This document shows, one piece after another, positions 32,700-44,950 of a stretch of DNA of 64,000 bases. The stretch is from Dicyema japonicum (Eukaryota > Dicyemida > Rhombozoa > Dicyemidae). A program made the translations under genes and the position numbers. The DNA lies in assembly GCA_011109175.1 (NCBI GenBank), contig RDEW01000036.1, positions 375,583-439,582 on the forward strand, in the 5' to 3' direction. Position 1 is the stretch's first letter. Every line of letters starts with the position of its first letter. The notes beneath the pieces are model-generated. The model did no database searches. It was not told where the DNA came from and saw only the letters and a list, made by a program, of their open reading frames with translations.

Positions 32700-35697
32700 T
32701 CTGTACAACGGTTAAAAAAATGTCTGAAAAACACTCATCATACAATCGAGAACTCAGGCTAATGACGGTCAACGTACGTGGAATATCGAAAGATTGGACA
32801 AGGAAAGTACTTTGTGACGATCTCGAGAAATACAAAATATCTATTGGCTGCCTACAAGAGACGAAAATCGAAAATGGACGCGATGAGACATGGAACAACT
32901 ACCGACTGATTCTCTTCCCAACTGAATGCAAGCACTACGGCATGGGATTTGCCCTACACGTGGATTACCTCAAAAAATTACATCGCTATTGGAGAGTCAA
33001 CGACCGAATATGTGTCCTACAAGTCAAACTAAATGAACTATGCCCGTCCAAGAGTCTACTAACCGTCATAAATGTCTATGCACCACACTGTGGACGAGTA
33101 ATCAAGAACCCCGGTGAACTCGAGGAATTCTACTCAGAACTATCAAGCACATACTCTAACAATGCTTCCTCGTCTCTTATCTTTGTTGCGGGAGATATGA
33201 ATGCAAAGGCCGGAATGCGAATGGGGCCCGAAGAATCCTCTATTGGAAGACACGGGCGCGGAAGGAGTAATGCATCTGGAGCCTCTCTTGTAAACTTCTG
33301 CGAGGCAAATAGCCTTTTCCTGTGTAACACGGCCTTCACGCACTCAGCTCGCCACAAGACTACATGGCACGAACAAAGGAAAAACTCTGTCGGGGAGACC
33401 GTAAATATATATAATCAAATCGACTACATTATCTGCCGAAAGTCTGATAAACACCTGATAAATGATGCACGTTCCTACCAGGGAACAACAACCGACAGCG
33501 ACCACAGGATCGTCATTGCACAACTTTCTGTAAAAAAGCACCTGACTGGGAAAAAATACATTGAAAACGCGAAGAAGGCGAGACAAAGACCCAATATATA
33601 CTTTCAGACAGAAAAATTGTGGTTAGAGCCAACTTGTAGAGCTAAATATCACGAACAAATCGAGACTCTTATGGTGAAAACCGCACCGGAATCATCAGTA
33701 CGAACTCTGTGGGATCAAACAAAACAGGCAATCTCCAAGTCGGCCAAAATATGCCTTGGAGTCCGAAATCATCACGCCCTAAAATTGGATCACCACCCGA
33801 TTGTGCCAGATATGGCAAAGCATTGCAGAGATCTACGACTAAAAGCGGCAAACACATCAGACGATAGTAAAAAAAAGAGATTAATATCCAACAAAGGGAA
33901 CTAAAATGGAAAATCAAACAGATGAATAGAAAACACTCACGGGAAATTATTACATCCCTATTAAAAGAAGTGGAATGCCTAAAAGACAATTCAAGGATGT
34001 ATGCGGCTCTGCGGCTGCTGCGGACTAAGAAAAGACAAAACATCCTTCACATCAAGGACAAAGATGGAAAATTCGTGGGTAACCCGGAAGAAAAAGCAGA
34101 ATTGATTGCACGACACTTCGAAACACTGTTGAATAAAGAAAATAATGACTTTCCCCCTTTCCAAGGAGAAGCAAAGGCGCTAAAAATCCTAATCACAGTG
34201 GAAGAGGTGGAATTAGCGATAAATAAACTAAAGAACAACAAGAGTGCTGGGCCGGACAACATAAGCCCTGAGCTCCTAAAATATGGGCCAAAAAAACTTA
34301 GCGACACAATTGCAAAACCCTAAATGACGTCTTTGAAACTAATACCGATCTAGGACTTGGAAATATTATTAATACCCATACAAAAACCGAACAAATCAAA
34401 AGGACCAGTAGAAAATCTCTGCCCGATAATACTTCTGAATTCGATACGCAAGGTGCTGGCAAACATTGCACTAAGCCGGATAAAGGGTGTGGCGGATCTA
34501 TACCTACCAGCAAGTCAAATTGGGTTCCGAGAAGGGACGTCTACGGCAGACATTGTATGGAGCCACAGATGGCGCTGCGCAACGCACCAAAGATTCAAGA
34601 GCGCAACAACCGTGTTGGGAATAGATCTCTCCAGAGCTTTCGACTCAATAAACAGATAGAGACTGATGAATGTGCTTGAGCAAATATTGGATGAATCGTC
34701 GGTTAGGATAATCAGACTACTACTTGCGAACACAAGACTATCTGTGAGGACAGAAGGAGCAACTTCCCGCAGTTTCAAAACAACGATTGGGACACCCCAG
34801 GGTGATTCCCTCTCCCCTTTACTATTCACCATATACCTTGAATCTGCACTCCGCGACCTCCGTAAATGCTATATAGGAGACATAGAAGAGACATCTTATG
34901 CGGATGATGTGGATTTTGTATCACGGGATGTGACCGCACTCCAACACCTGCTAGAAAATGCACCCGCGGAGCTTGAGAAATGGTTTCTCAGCGTAAATGT
35001 TAACAAAACTGAAATTACGGAAATCAAAAGAGAAGACGATATTACTCATGAAAGATGGAGACGTACTAATAAGCTCGGCTCTCTACTAGGAGACGCTGAA
35101 GATGTACTAAGGAGGAAAACACTGGCAAATGCGGCAATGGCTAAACTGAAGAAAGGATGGCTAAGGGCCAAAGGACTTGGAGTTGACATCAGATGCAGGC
35201 TTTACAACGCGTTTGTGAAACCGATCCTACTGTACAACGCTGGGACATGGGGAAGTTCCTTCAACGAACTATTGAAACTGGATTCGTTCCATAGAAGGCA
35301 ACTAAGAAGCTTACTCGGAATGGAGTGGCCACGTAGAATATCAACCACTGGTATCTACAACAAGTGTATGTGTTCTTACATCAGCAAGGATGTGATAGAT
35401 GCCCGGTGGAGGCTATTTGGGCATGTACTAAGAATGAACCCGGACGCACCCGCTAACAAAGCGATGGAAGATTACTTTGACAGAGGCGAAAAACCCTTCC
35501 GCGGACGACCTAGATCGACACTTCCGACAGCCCTAAACAAAGACTTAAATCGTGTGAGAAAAAATCTAAAGACGGGAGACGACCTGGACGAATTGAGATC
35601 ACTCGCATTCGACAGAGGAAGATGGAAAAGACTAACTATAAATATTGTTTCTTTGAGTGTTGCACATGCGGGGCTATAATCATTATTATTATTATTT
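32700..35697 (+). mobile_element. RTE-type LINE, nearly full length (copy 1)
   Basis: An APE-type endonuclease starts at the Met at 32720: M-T-V-N-V-R-G-I, L-Q-E-T-K-I, V-I-N-V-Y-A-P-H, V-A-G-D-M-N-A-K-A, I-D-Y-I-I-C-R and S-D-H-R-I-V are all present. After a frameshift near 33900 come the linker and RT: A-G-P-D-N-I-S-P-E-L-L, F-R-E-G-T-S-T-A-D-I, G-I-D-L-S-R-A-F-D, G-T-P-Q-G-D-S-L-S-P-L-L-F and Y-A-D-D-V-D-F. The C-terminal block R-W-R-L-F-G-H-V-L-R-M follows, with a stop at 35677. Only one frameshift and three stops (two near 34322-34352, one at 34660) disable it. The 3' end is a short (ATT)n tail at 35683-35697, as in RTE elements. Best-preserved copy of at least seven in the window. Confidence 0.9.
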
Positions 35698-36893
35698 AAT
35701 AACCCCGAAAAGGGAACACCAAGAAAGAAGGAGTAATCCAACTAATTAAGTGATCCCGGTACGCCTCAACAGGATCGAGAGGTTTTTCCTGTGTTCCTCC
35801 AGAGTACCCACGGCTTTCCTGAATAAACGACGATCATCTTTCATTAGGGTTTGAAGAGGAGTGGGGTTTTTCCCCAAATTTCGTGTATTTGAAGCCTTCA
35901 GCCTTGAATGGAAGAAACGACTTGTTTCTTGGCCACACAGACAGATGAAGCCGGAGCCATTATTTTTGATTGCGCCGTGGTCAAGCATTGGAGGGAAAAG
36001 ATCGGGGGTAGATTTGTTTGACGTGCTAGTTTTCCAATTAGGGTATTGATCTTGAGTGAATTTGATATCGAAGCTCCATAGGCCCATGAGGCACAGGCGT
36101 ACTCAATCGTCAGTTTTAGGAGTTGATTGAACACGACGAGGGCGCATTCCTGTGAAGGTTTGGACTTCAAGAGCGGTTTGATAATATTAAGTTTCCTGAG
36201 ACCCTTTGTCATAACGTTCTTCACATGTTGAGAAAATGACATCAAAGGGTCAAATGTCACTCCCAGGATAGTTGGACGAGTCTGTAGTGGAAAGGAGTCT
36301 CCAAAAATGTTCAAATCAAGTGTATGTTTTTCTTTTCTGTCCGTGGTGAAAATTGTATATGTTGATTTGTCCCTGGATACAGAGAGACGATTCAACTTCA
36401 ACCAGGCTCCCAGGTCGTCAATATGTGACTGAAGCTCTGATTTTGCTGTACCCACGTATTTGTTCCTGCTAGCGATGATTAGGTCGTCAGCATAAGTGAG
36501 AAGCATTGAATCTGGTCCTCCAGGTCAGGGTAAATCGTTGAGGAACAAGTTGAATAATGCCGGAGAGAGGGGCGATCCTTGAGGGACGCCATTTGGTAGG
36601 AGACGGGACCTCGATCTTGCGTGGCCTATACAGACACGTCCTCTTCTTCCGGAGAGAAAATTGGTTATCCATCTTTTCAAATCTGTCTGAATGGTGGTGT
36701 CAAAAACCTTCTTCGTGAGTAATATTCTCGAGACAGAATCGAACGCCTTCTGGATATCCAGGGAAACCATTATTGTCCGTAGATGGCGTTTCGGTACGTT
36801 GAACCCTTCTGATATAAATTGAGACAGTGAAGTCAAATGTGTCGTAGTTGAACGCTCACATTTGAAACCATGTTGAAAGTGGCAGTCGGGCAA
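35698..36893 (-). mobile_element. 2A-leader LINE family, 3' half (RT palm to C-terminus)
   Basis: Reading leftward from 36893: F-K-C-E-R-S-T-T-T, V-S-L-D-I-Q-K-A-F-D-S-V, G-V-P-Q-G-S-P-L-S-P-A-L-F, then after a frameshift T-Y-A-D-D-L-I-I-A, T-I-L-G-V-T-F-D, and after another break a C-terminal R-K-N-L-S-I-L-L-R-R. The 3' terminus abuts the RTE tail, tail to tail. Fragments of the same family lie at 21004, 36895, 38076, 39340 and 63102. Confidence 0.8.
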
Positions 36894-38012
36894 ATGGGGT
36901 TTTTTCTAAAAATGGTGATTCTGAATCACCCGAATGTGTTCACAAGGACACCTATCCGAAGAAATGACAACCCAACCTCCCCCGACATATCCATTGCTTC
37001 CTCTAGGATTGCCCCGAAGATTTCATGGAACGTCTCCTACGATTTTCATAGTGATCATAATCCGATTATATTAAAACTGAGCCGATTCAATAACTCGCGT
37101 AGAATTAAAGCAACCTTCAAGGTCTACAAGAAAGCTGACTGGTCGAATTTCAAGCTCTTCATTGACAATAACCTAATACACTTTGATCCCACCTCATTTT
37201 GCTCCATCGACAAAGCAGTGGACCATCTAAACCATGTAATCCTTCAAGCTGAAAAGTTGTTTGTACCACGTGCAGTTTATAAATCCTACAAGCCTACTCT
37301 GGACTCGGAGACTCGTCTCCTCATCAAACAAAGAAACTCCCTGAAGATGAATCATCTGCAAACCTCTTCTGATTTGCAAAATATAAAATGCTTAAATCAG
37401 AGAATTACAAAGCTCATCAGAGAAAAGAAAGATAGGGCGTGGAAGCGCCTATTATCATCTATTGGACATATGAAATCCACGAGTCTTTTATGGAAAACTA
37501 TTCGTCGAATCAAGCTAAACTTATCAGATGAATCAGAATCTTTTTCTGCTCCAAATACTGTGCAAGCTAACAACCAAATGAAATATTACGCATCCATAAG
37601 CCACAAGGACTTCTCGAAATCCCATTCTTGTCACTTTCGGAATTTAGTGCCTAAACCAACTTCATGGATCAATCTGTTTACGCATGCCGAGGTCACACAG
37701 GCTATAAGATCGATGAAGAGATCTTTTACGTGTGGACCTGACGGCATTCCGGGAATTTTGTTAAAACACCTTGGTAATGCTGCAATCAATTAAATTACGT
37801 CAATTTTTAATTTGTCTTCTAACATGAACGTCATCCCATGCAAATGGAAAAACTCACTTATAATACCGATCCTTAAACCAGGAAAACCGAAAACCTTACC
37901 TTCTTCCTACCGTCCAATTTCATTAACGTGCGCATTATCGCGCCTAATGGAGAAACTCGTACTCTGGAAAATTAAACCCCATCATAATCATTATGGCTTT
38001 CGTGAAAGTGCT
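36894..38012 (+). mobile_element. 2A-leader LINE family, middle part (endonuclease C-term to RT fingers)
   Basis: A single long frame carries S-P-D-I-S-I-A-S, H-S-D-H-N-P-I-I (endonuclease SDHxPI motif), a long basic linker with S-L-L-W-K-T-I-R-R-I, C-G-P-D-G-I-P-G-I-L, then W-K-N-S-L-I-I-P-I-L-K-P-G, S-Y-R-P-I-S-L-T and Y-G-F-R-E-S. It ends at an AATAATAATAATAAAA run at 38015-38031. Oriented head-to-head with the preceding fragment. A small break lies near 37793-37812. Confidence 0.8.
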
Positions 38013-38075
38013 TTAATAATAATAATAAAATAAAATTTTATTTAATTAATCAAAACACCATAATATTCATTATTA

Positions 38076-39090
38076 TTGTGCGTCATGAGGTTCACTATTT
38101 CTGGTGGCGTCGGATATAATCATAAACTATATCTAAAAAGAACCTTTTGCTCTTTACCAACCAGAGGACTTCACACTGAAGGGTGTTCTCTCAATGTTGG
38201 AACATTTTATCGATTGAGATTGTTGACCTCAGGAGACGTGGAACAAAATCCATGCCCAAAGAAGTTAACAATCCAGAGCGTAGATATAAACGGGATCAGA
38301 GGAAAGATTGACGAACTTTCAATACCTTGGAGAGGAACAGAGTAGATATCTGCCTTCTCTAGGAAACGAAGCTTTCAAAATACATTCCTACTCCTCTCTT
38401 TAATGGACACAACACAATAAGATCCGACGTCCATCTGGCCAAGGAGGAGTCCACTGATTCTTTTAAGAAAAGGAATAAAAAACCTTGAGAACCCTTTTCC
38501 TTACAAGATCCTAATCGAAGGCTCGAACACGGAGCTAATTATAATTTCTGTCGTAACTTACATTGGAAAAAATTGAAATTGCAAATATTTATGTTCCTCC
38601 TCCGAGTTCCTGCAAGAAAAATTTCTGTTTTTACCCATCGACCTTGGACAAAATGGAGAACTATGTGAAGACATCTGTGCTCCGCTCTCAGGCCGTTGAT
38701 AACAGAGGAATCCTGATATTATCCAAAATGCAAAACTTAAAAGTCATCAACAATCCGAAAAAGAACACTAGGACACCATTCAACACGATGGATATGGTGA
38801 CATCTCCGGACTTATCAATCTGCTCGCCTCGTCTTCCCGATCATTAATTGGACGGTCCGTTATGACCTACGGAGTGACGACCATTCAATAATAATGAGGC
38901 TGAACTGCGAGCTACGTTTTGTACCGAATCCTATTCATTTCTATGATTGCAAAAATGCAAATTGGACTGGCTTTACAAATTTAAAAAAAAAGAAATTTTT
39001 TCTATATTTTTTTGGTAGTCGTAGTGAAGGAAAATACCCAGAAAAGTCTTGTCAAACTTATGAAGGGAAATCAGATTCGACAAAGCTCTA
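38076..39090 (+). mobile_element. 2A-leader LINE family, 5' part (2A-like plus endonuclease)
   Basis: The first frame ends with L-L-T-S-G-D-V-E-Q-N-P-C-P (2A-like, core at 38233-38259), followed by I-Q-S-V-D-I-N-G-I-R-G-K, an endonuclease start. Further right, broken frames show L-L-x-E-T-K-L, I-A-N-I-Y-V-P-P, and S-P-D-L-S-I-C-S, the equivalents of endonuclease motifs. At least four frameshifts or stops. The 5' boundary lies near 38045-38076. Compared with true 2A peptides, G of N-P-G-P is C. Confidence 0.7.
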
Positions 39091-39339
39091 GTGACCTTAT
39101 TGATCAAGAGTTAGTAGGTGAATAAGAAAATCAGATATTTTTACAGTGGCACCTAGACAAAAGATTCTACATTTTTTGTAGTTACAAAAGTGTCACACAT
39201 ATGTTGGGAAAATTCGCTACGATATTTTCTAACAGCAGTCATAGCCTTTTAGTTGTTTTCTTGTTAGTTTCCCAACATCACTAACATGTGGGAGACAGAC
39301 TGTCATAAAATAATAAAAAAAATTTAAAAGACCATGGTA
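39091..39339. other. no recognisable feature
   Basis: AT-rich sequence between two LINE remnants. Confidence 0.3.
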
Positions 39340-40070
39340 ACACCAAATTAACTAGTCACGTGATCCCGACACGCTCCAAGAGAGACTTCAGCTCGACAAG
39401 ATGTTTCTTCTTCGAACCCATGTAAGTGCGTATCGGATTATAACTGAATCCTCGTAGTCGCAACGGCACGTTCCTCGATTCTTAAAGATTCCAGAGCTAT
39501 TGAAGACTAAGACTTTCCAGAAGTCAACTGATTAGTAATTTTTGAATCCTTTTGGATTTCATGGAACATAGACTTCACAATGTTATTGGATTTAGACATG
39601 CCTCTCCATGTCCATTTAAATGTGGAGAGCATTTCTTGAGCCTCCTGATCGATTTCCATAATACAGAGGAGGAAGTATTATTCCTAGCTTTTCTGAGCAC
39701 GGATTCCCAACGTTCTTTGTTGTGTTTTGTTATGTTCCGCGTGATTTCTTTATTCGGTTTTTATATCCTTTCAGTTACTTCCACAGATTGTCATTAGAAG
39801 TTCTTCAGATTATTTTTTCGTTTTATTAGAGCTCGCGTGTGATTGACTTTGAGGACGACACATCAGAATGAATCTTATGCAAGCTTGGAGTATAATCTTG
39901 TTGAGGTAATTGACATCAGCGTCGATAGATCCGAAGTTTTCTATACGGAGTTCGATAAAATAGCGGGCCATATTACCTATGAGACTGTTAGACACAACCA
40001 CATTCTTATCGATATTGCGATTTTTCGGAGGTTGTTTAGACCTCTGCGTCTATTAGAATATTTTAGATAG
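39340..40070 (-). mobile_element. 2A-leader LINE family, internally deleted fragment
   Basis: The minus strand carries S-I-D-A-D-V-N-Y-L-N-K-I-I-L-Q-A (39870-39930), matching S-I-D-K-A-V-D-H-L-N-H-V-I-L-Q-A in the neighbour at 37200. It also carries S-S-V-L-W-K-S-I-R-R-L (39650-39690). It then jumps to the 3'-terminal block ending near 39345 in the same GTGATCCCGACACGC sequence seen at 35752. The RT is deleted. Confidence 0.6.
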
Positions 40071-40079
40071 ATATTCATT

Positions 40080-40870
40080 ATTGATTCCAAAGTTGTTTGT
40101 GACTTCCTTCTAAAAGGTCCTGAACAAAGGATGATGATTCCATAATATCGTATGCAGGAACGACATGATTATCCGTAATATAAGCGCAAATAATCCCGTT
40201 CGGAGCTTAGTAAGCATTTTATCCCTATTTGCAAGCTTTGTATAAGTTTGGTTTTTTGTAACCATTTGGTAGTGTGTTTCTAGTAGAGTCATTAGTTGTT
40301 TTCTGTCAAAAAAAATTAAGTTATCAACACATGTTTGAGTTAGTCCCCCACGTACCCGAGTTCTAGAACAATATGAGTAGGATGAATTTACTGCATAGTC
40401 GTACTATTACATGTTCTAACATGGGTGTATCTTGGACGTGTCGATTTTAGTCTATTCAGTACTATTGTTGAACATCCTCCAGAACGCTAACAAAGACGCG
40501 ACTTTATTTGCTCACCTTCAAATCTCATAGGTGAGTCGCTTTCCCATTTGATTGTATTTACCTCGATTTTTGTTCGTTCATTTTAAGGAATCACTCTCCA
40601 AACACCTTATGAGAATGAATAAGAGCAATCATCCGCAAATATTAATTCATAGGACAAATTCTTAAATCACGAAGATGCTTCAGTTGAACAAGAGAATCGT
40701 TTTACTGAGTGAGCTACCTTCTGAAGAGCAATTGCATATTAATTTGCGAAAGCGCTCAGAGTCAACCTAGACTTTCAATTCTGTTTTTGAAAGTAGAACC
40801 CGTATCAAACCTTAAACTGTCCTCGTCTAGCAAAGTTATAGGCTATCTTCAGAATTCATGTAAAATTGAT
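40080..40870 (-). mobile_element. RTE remnant, paralogue of 49300-50080
   Basis: Collinear with 49300-50080, where the translation is clearer. It shows G-E-W-F-L-K-M-N, matching the RTE segment E-K-W-F-L-S-V-N, and N-S-G-T-W-G, matching Y-N-A-G-T-W-G. Internal deletions have brought these blocks close together. Part of a larger repeat unit that continues to 42690. Confidence 0.55.
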
Positions 40871-40969
40871 TTTTGCGCAAATTGATTTTTAATTAATCAT
40901 TATTCAAAAATATTAATTTTTTAACAAAATTTTTAAACATTTTGACAAAGTTATTAGACATTATGGCAA

Positions 40970-42690
40970 AGTTATTGACATTTTGACAAATTTATTTAAC
41001 TTTATGGTAAATTATTGAACACGTCGGAAAATCATGTTAATTGTGTGAATTTAATTAAATTATTTTTTAATTTTATTTATTAATAAAATTAATATTATTT
41101 AAGACGACTGCTAATTTCTTGTTGTTACACGTAAATTCATTATTTTGATGTTTAATCTTATAGCTGTTCACTTTATCATTTTGAACTTCTCATTTTACTT
41201 TCTGACAACACATAAAAATTGCCAAGACGAAGTAATAGATCGTTGATATCTTCGTTAACCAATAACGCCTGGAGTCCCAAGTGTTTCGTTTTACTGTGAT
41301 CTTTATGGGTAGGGAAGATAAACTTCCTTGTGTGTGTTTTGATCTTTTGATCCTATCTGAATCTTCCACAAGGAGTTGTATGAACTTTTGTGTTTAAGAT
41401 GGTTCCATTTTGGATTATATTGTAGTAATCGCGGTGAAATGAAGATGTTCCTTATAGACTCAATAGTCCAATCATCGTTCTCAACTGTTTGAAAATATTA
41501 ATCTTCCTTTTGACAGTAAGCATGTGAGAGCAAAGCTTGTGATTAAAGTCCCTATATGAATTGTGATAATGCTCACATCATTCTGCATAAATCTGAGGAA
41601 AACTGTCCATTTTTTAACACCAATCATTCGATTAATTCTTTCATCGATTTTGAAATGATATTATTCTTTCCGAGGCAAGAGAGCGAATCAGGATATTATT
41701 TAAATCACGATTTCAATTAATTAACACCAATTTATATCCCTGAAAAATAACCGATCAGGTTAGTTTAAATGTTGTAAAAACTCCGCAAATGCCAACTACA
41801 TTGTTCTTGTCCCTAATGGCACTGCAGTCTGAAATACATTATTAATTACGTGTTTCTTCTATCGCCTTGTTGCCTACCGTAAATGTATTACATTCGAACA
41901 TCTACAAGTGATTATCTTCAATATGTATTGAATGACGAGGTTGTGCCATATGTCTATACTAAATATGATATCATACGCCTCTGGATTATCAAATGGATTC
42001 TTGCACACGATAACACTATATTATTAACATACTTATGCAATTCATCAAAATTAGAACCAATTCTAAAAATTTGAATAACTTTTATTCTTTGAGGAAAGAT
42101 GCTACGTAAATTACAAAAAAATGTACACAGATTCGAGTAATGATAAATTTTTTGCAAAATCGATTGTTATGAATGTGAAGGAATTACATTCTTGCAAAAG
42201 TCTATACTATAAAAATAAATACAGCAAGTCGTAAATGCTAGATGGGATTTTAAGATTTGTTGTTTACATATTTTAAACTCATGATTCTGACAGTTACTAT
42301 GAATAATTAATATTTAATACACATTCTGTAAATTCATTCCTATAACTGAAAAATTGACATCATGTTGAAATTTAATGTAATCTTAATTCATATATTTGAG
42401 AATCAGAGTATACGCCAGAAAATTGACATTCATTTCAGTTCTGAATAATCATTGTTTTATACAGAGAACCACGATCCATTACTTCGTTTTGGCAATTTTT
42501 CTGTGTTGTCAAAATGTAAAATGAGAAGTACAACATGAAACAATAAATTACTGTCGTTATAAATAATTCTAATTTTATTAATAAATAAAAAAAAAATAAT
42601 TTAATTAAATTCACACAATTAACATGGTTTTTCGACGTGTTCATTAATAGTTAAATAAATTTGTCAGTGTCTAATAACTTTACCATAATG
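40970..42690. repeat. inverted-repeat structure, arms ~230 bp
   Basis: The arm at about 40990-41240 and the arm at about 42460-42690 are inverted copies, sharing GTGTGAATTTAATTAAATTA and its complement and an ACACA(T/G)AAAAATTGCCAA block. The spacer (41240-42460) has no convincing gene. Its right two thirds (41750-42440) recur inverted at 52072-52580. No transposase recognised, so this could be a fold-back element or a remnant of a larger transposon. Confidence 0.7.
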
Positions 42691-43697
42691 TTCAACATTT
42701 GTGTTAAGGCGCAGATGATGGATACTTAAAACTAGCTAAAAAAATAGTATGGAATAATGTAAAGCCAAAGCCACGCATTCATATTCTTATGGGAAATTTG
42801 GAAGTGCTTTTTTACTAACTGAATAACTAAACTATTATGTTAAGGTTCTACTTCAATAAGTAAGTGAAAATTATTCCCTGATTTAGTTTAAATCCAAAAA
42901 TCAGAAATTTATTTAATTATGTAGAAAAATTATTTTTCCATTTGAATATTTTTATTAAAATAAAACAATAAAACAAACACAAGACAATTTTTTATTTTTG
43001 GCACTCAACTTAGAAAAAAACTCTATAAATAACATCTTACATAATATGGAAAGAATTCATTCATTTAGTTACTTATTAATTAATTTAGTTTTTTCAGCAT
43101 CTCGAGGTTTTCCGGCAAGGATAGGTTCTATCGCGGGCTTAGTAGCCATTAGATTTTTCGACTAACAGTGAAAACACTTTATATGAATTTTGTCGACCTC
43201 AAATCTCGAATTTCCGTAAATTTTACTTTTTGGGAGACTGCATAGTAAATCGGATTCGAAATTGATGTTCATATTACTATCATGAAAATACTACCTCGAT
43301 CATTTTTACTTTCAGTTCTCTCTCTTGAATCGAAACGCTTCAGTCCCCAGTAAAAACAGTGGTTCTCTCCAATGATCGACTACTCATTTACTATGTGCGT
43401 CCTTTTGTCGTTATTTTTTCGACATTTGTCAATAAGATGAATGGATCTCACTAAGCTCACGAGTAAGAATTACATGGCTCGATGTACTGTATTTACATTT
43501 TTCTTAGATAGGATGATGAGATCTTCCATATCTCTGAAATGCTTTTAAGTAGGTTAACCTCACATTTTGCCAGAGAATTTTCGATGTGCCATGAGAAGCA
43601 CATTTGACTGAGTGAACAGGAAAAATTATTAAACAAAAATAATATTTAATTATTTATTTCAATGACACCTTGAAGCTACTCATAGTAGGAGAACTCT
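42691..43697. other. gene-poor stretch
   Basis: No recognisable coding region or repeat; AT-rich between 42840 and 43080. Confidence 0.4.
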
Positions 43698-43997
43698 GTG
43701 GTAATAAGAACAACTTGTTATCTAAGAAGCTACCCAGAAAAGGACGTTCACAGTGATGGAACGATAGACTTTTGGAGAGAAATAATCCACGCCAACTTCT
43801 TCAATTCTACGTACTTGATTAGCAATAATGAAGACCCCCTGGAGCTAAACGTTCTATTGAAGTCAGTCTCCTATACCAACTGGTCCACACTTTCGACTTA
43901 TTTTGCACGAAGATAAAACCTATCAGATGCATTTAAAATGCAGTCGCTATATACACCTGAGCGTTACAGACTGATTTTATTGGCAACTTATCTGCCA
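43698..43997 (+). other. coding-like stretch, unidentified
   Basis: A frame from 43698 reads Y-P-E-K-D-V-H-S-D-G-T-I-D-F-W-R-E-I-I, then a TAA. The same frame resumes with S-L-Y-T-P-E-R-Y-R-L-I-L-L-A-T-Y-L-P-P-L-T up to about 43997. The second half has the flavour of the ORC5 C-terminal helix (S-x-Y-x-K-x-x-L-I-A-A-Y-L-A), but I saw no AAA+ motifs nearby, so the identification is only a suggestion. Could be exons of a tiny-intron gene or a pseudogene. Confidence 0.25.
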
Positions 43998-44267
43998 CCT
44001 TTAACCTGAAGCTTCAACGAAAATGCTCGATAGGTAAAATTATCGCGATTTTAATACATACTTGACATTCTAATAACACAGGTTTTACTGTCCCTCTGGT
44101 CCTCCCCGAGCTCATTTTTGGAAATTGCCTTATCGCTTAGCCAATTTACTCCCAGTCAATCTCCAAAATGACACTGTTATCCGATCAATCAATATATGGT
44201 CTTACATTATAAAATTGTCAGGATGAATTACTAATACACAACTTTTAGTGTAATTAAACACATTTTT
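43998..44267. other. no recognisable feature
   Basis: Short open stretches only. Confidence 0.3.
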
Positions 44268-44650
44268 AATTTATGTTAATGAATGATTAAGCTTGATGAT
44301 CGGTTCTCTCATCAGGATCTCATACAAAGAATCTACAAGAAATAGGGATGTAAGATGATAGAATATCGCTGGCACATCCTGAAGATGGAGTTGACCTAAC
44401 GGAGCAATGGAAGTCTACTCTTTCGCCTAGAGGGCCGTTTTCGTGGAAAGTCTAGGATAACTTTGACATTCGTGTTACAAAAGGACTTAAAATCGTAAAA
44501 TGATAATTAAAATCCGCTGACGTCCTGGACACACTAAGAACGGTAGATAATAGAGGTGTGGAAGAGATTGACTTCCAAATTCGATGTCAATAAATGGCTT
44601 TCGTGGTAGTTCTAATAATACCATTTTTAATTTCCAATGGATTTTATTCC
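44268..44650 (+). mobile_element. RTE 3'-end fragment, left member of a direct repeat
   Basis: Encodes a degraded RTE C-terminus: Y-R-W-H-I-L-K-M-E, R-F-R-G-K-S-R-I-T-L-T and D-V-L-D-T-L-R-T. This parallels R-L-F-G-H-V-L-R-M, F-R-G-R-P-R-S-T-L-P and D-D-L-D-E-L-R-S in copy 1. Over 90% identical by eye to 46862-47230. The pair flanks the basonuclin gene in the same orientation. Confidence 0.7.
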
Positions 44651-44672
44651 ATCATGACCACCTACATTCTGC

Positions 44673-44806
44673 CATTCTTCAATGGGGACACCGCCAGTCA
44701 ATCGGGTCTCTTACTCTTTGTCATTCCCAAATGGAGACATCGTAGGTCAATCGGGCCTCATATACTTTGTCATTCCCAAATGGGGACATCGTAAGTCAAT
44801 CGGGAA
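44673..44806. repeat. 49-bp tandem repeat, ~2.7 copies
   Basis: Units begin CATTCCCAAATGGGGACATC and contain GTCAATCGGG. Three successive units differ by a few bases. Lies between the RTE fragment and the basonuclin gene 3' end. Confidence 0.85.
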
Positions 44807-44950
44807 ACCCATCGTCTTTAAACCAGACATACTGAAAGTCAAAGACTCTGCATGTTTGTGAATCGCACAACCAGCTAACAATCTCCGTCAGAAATATTAA
44901 ATAAAATGTTATGGTTTAACGATGGGCTTATTCATTTAAATGAAAAATTA

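Noticed and set aside
33669-34043. Long minus-strand frames across the RTE element
   Set aside because: Shadows of the RTE coding strand; endonuclease and RT motifs are all on the plus strand.
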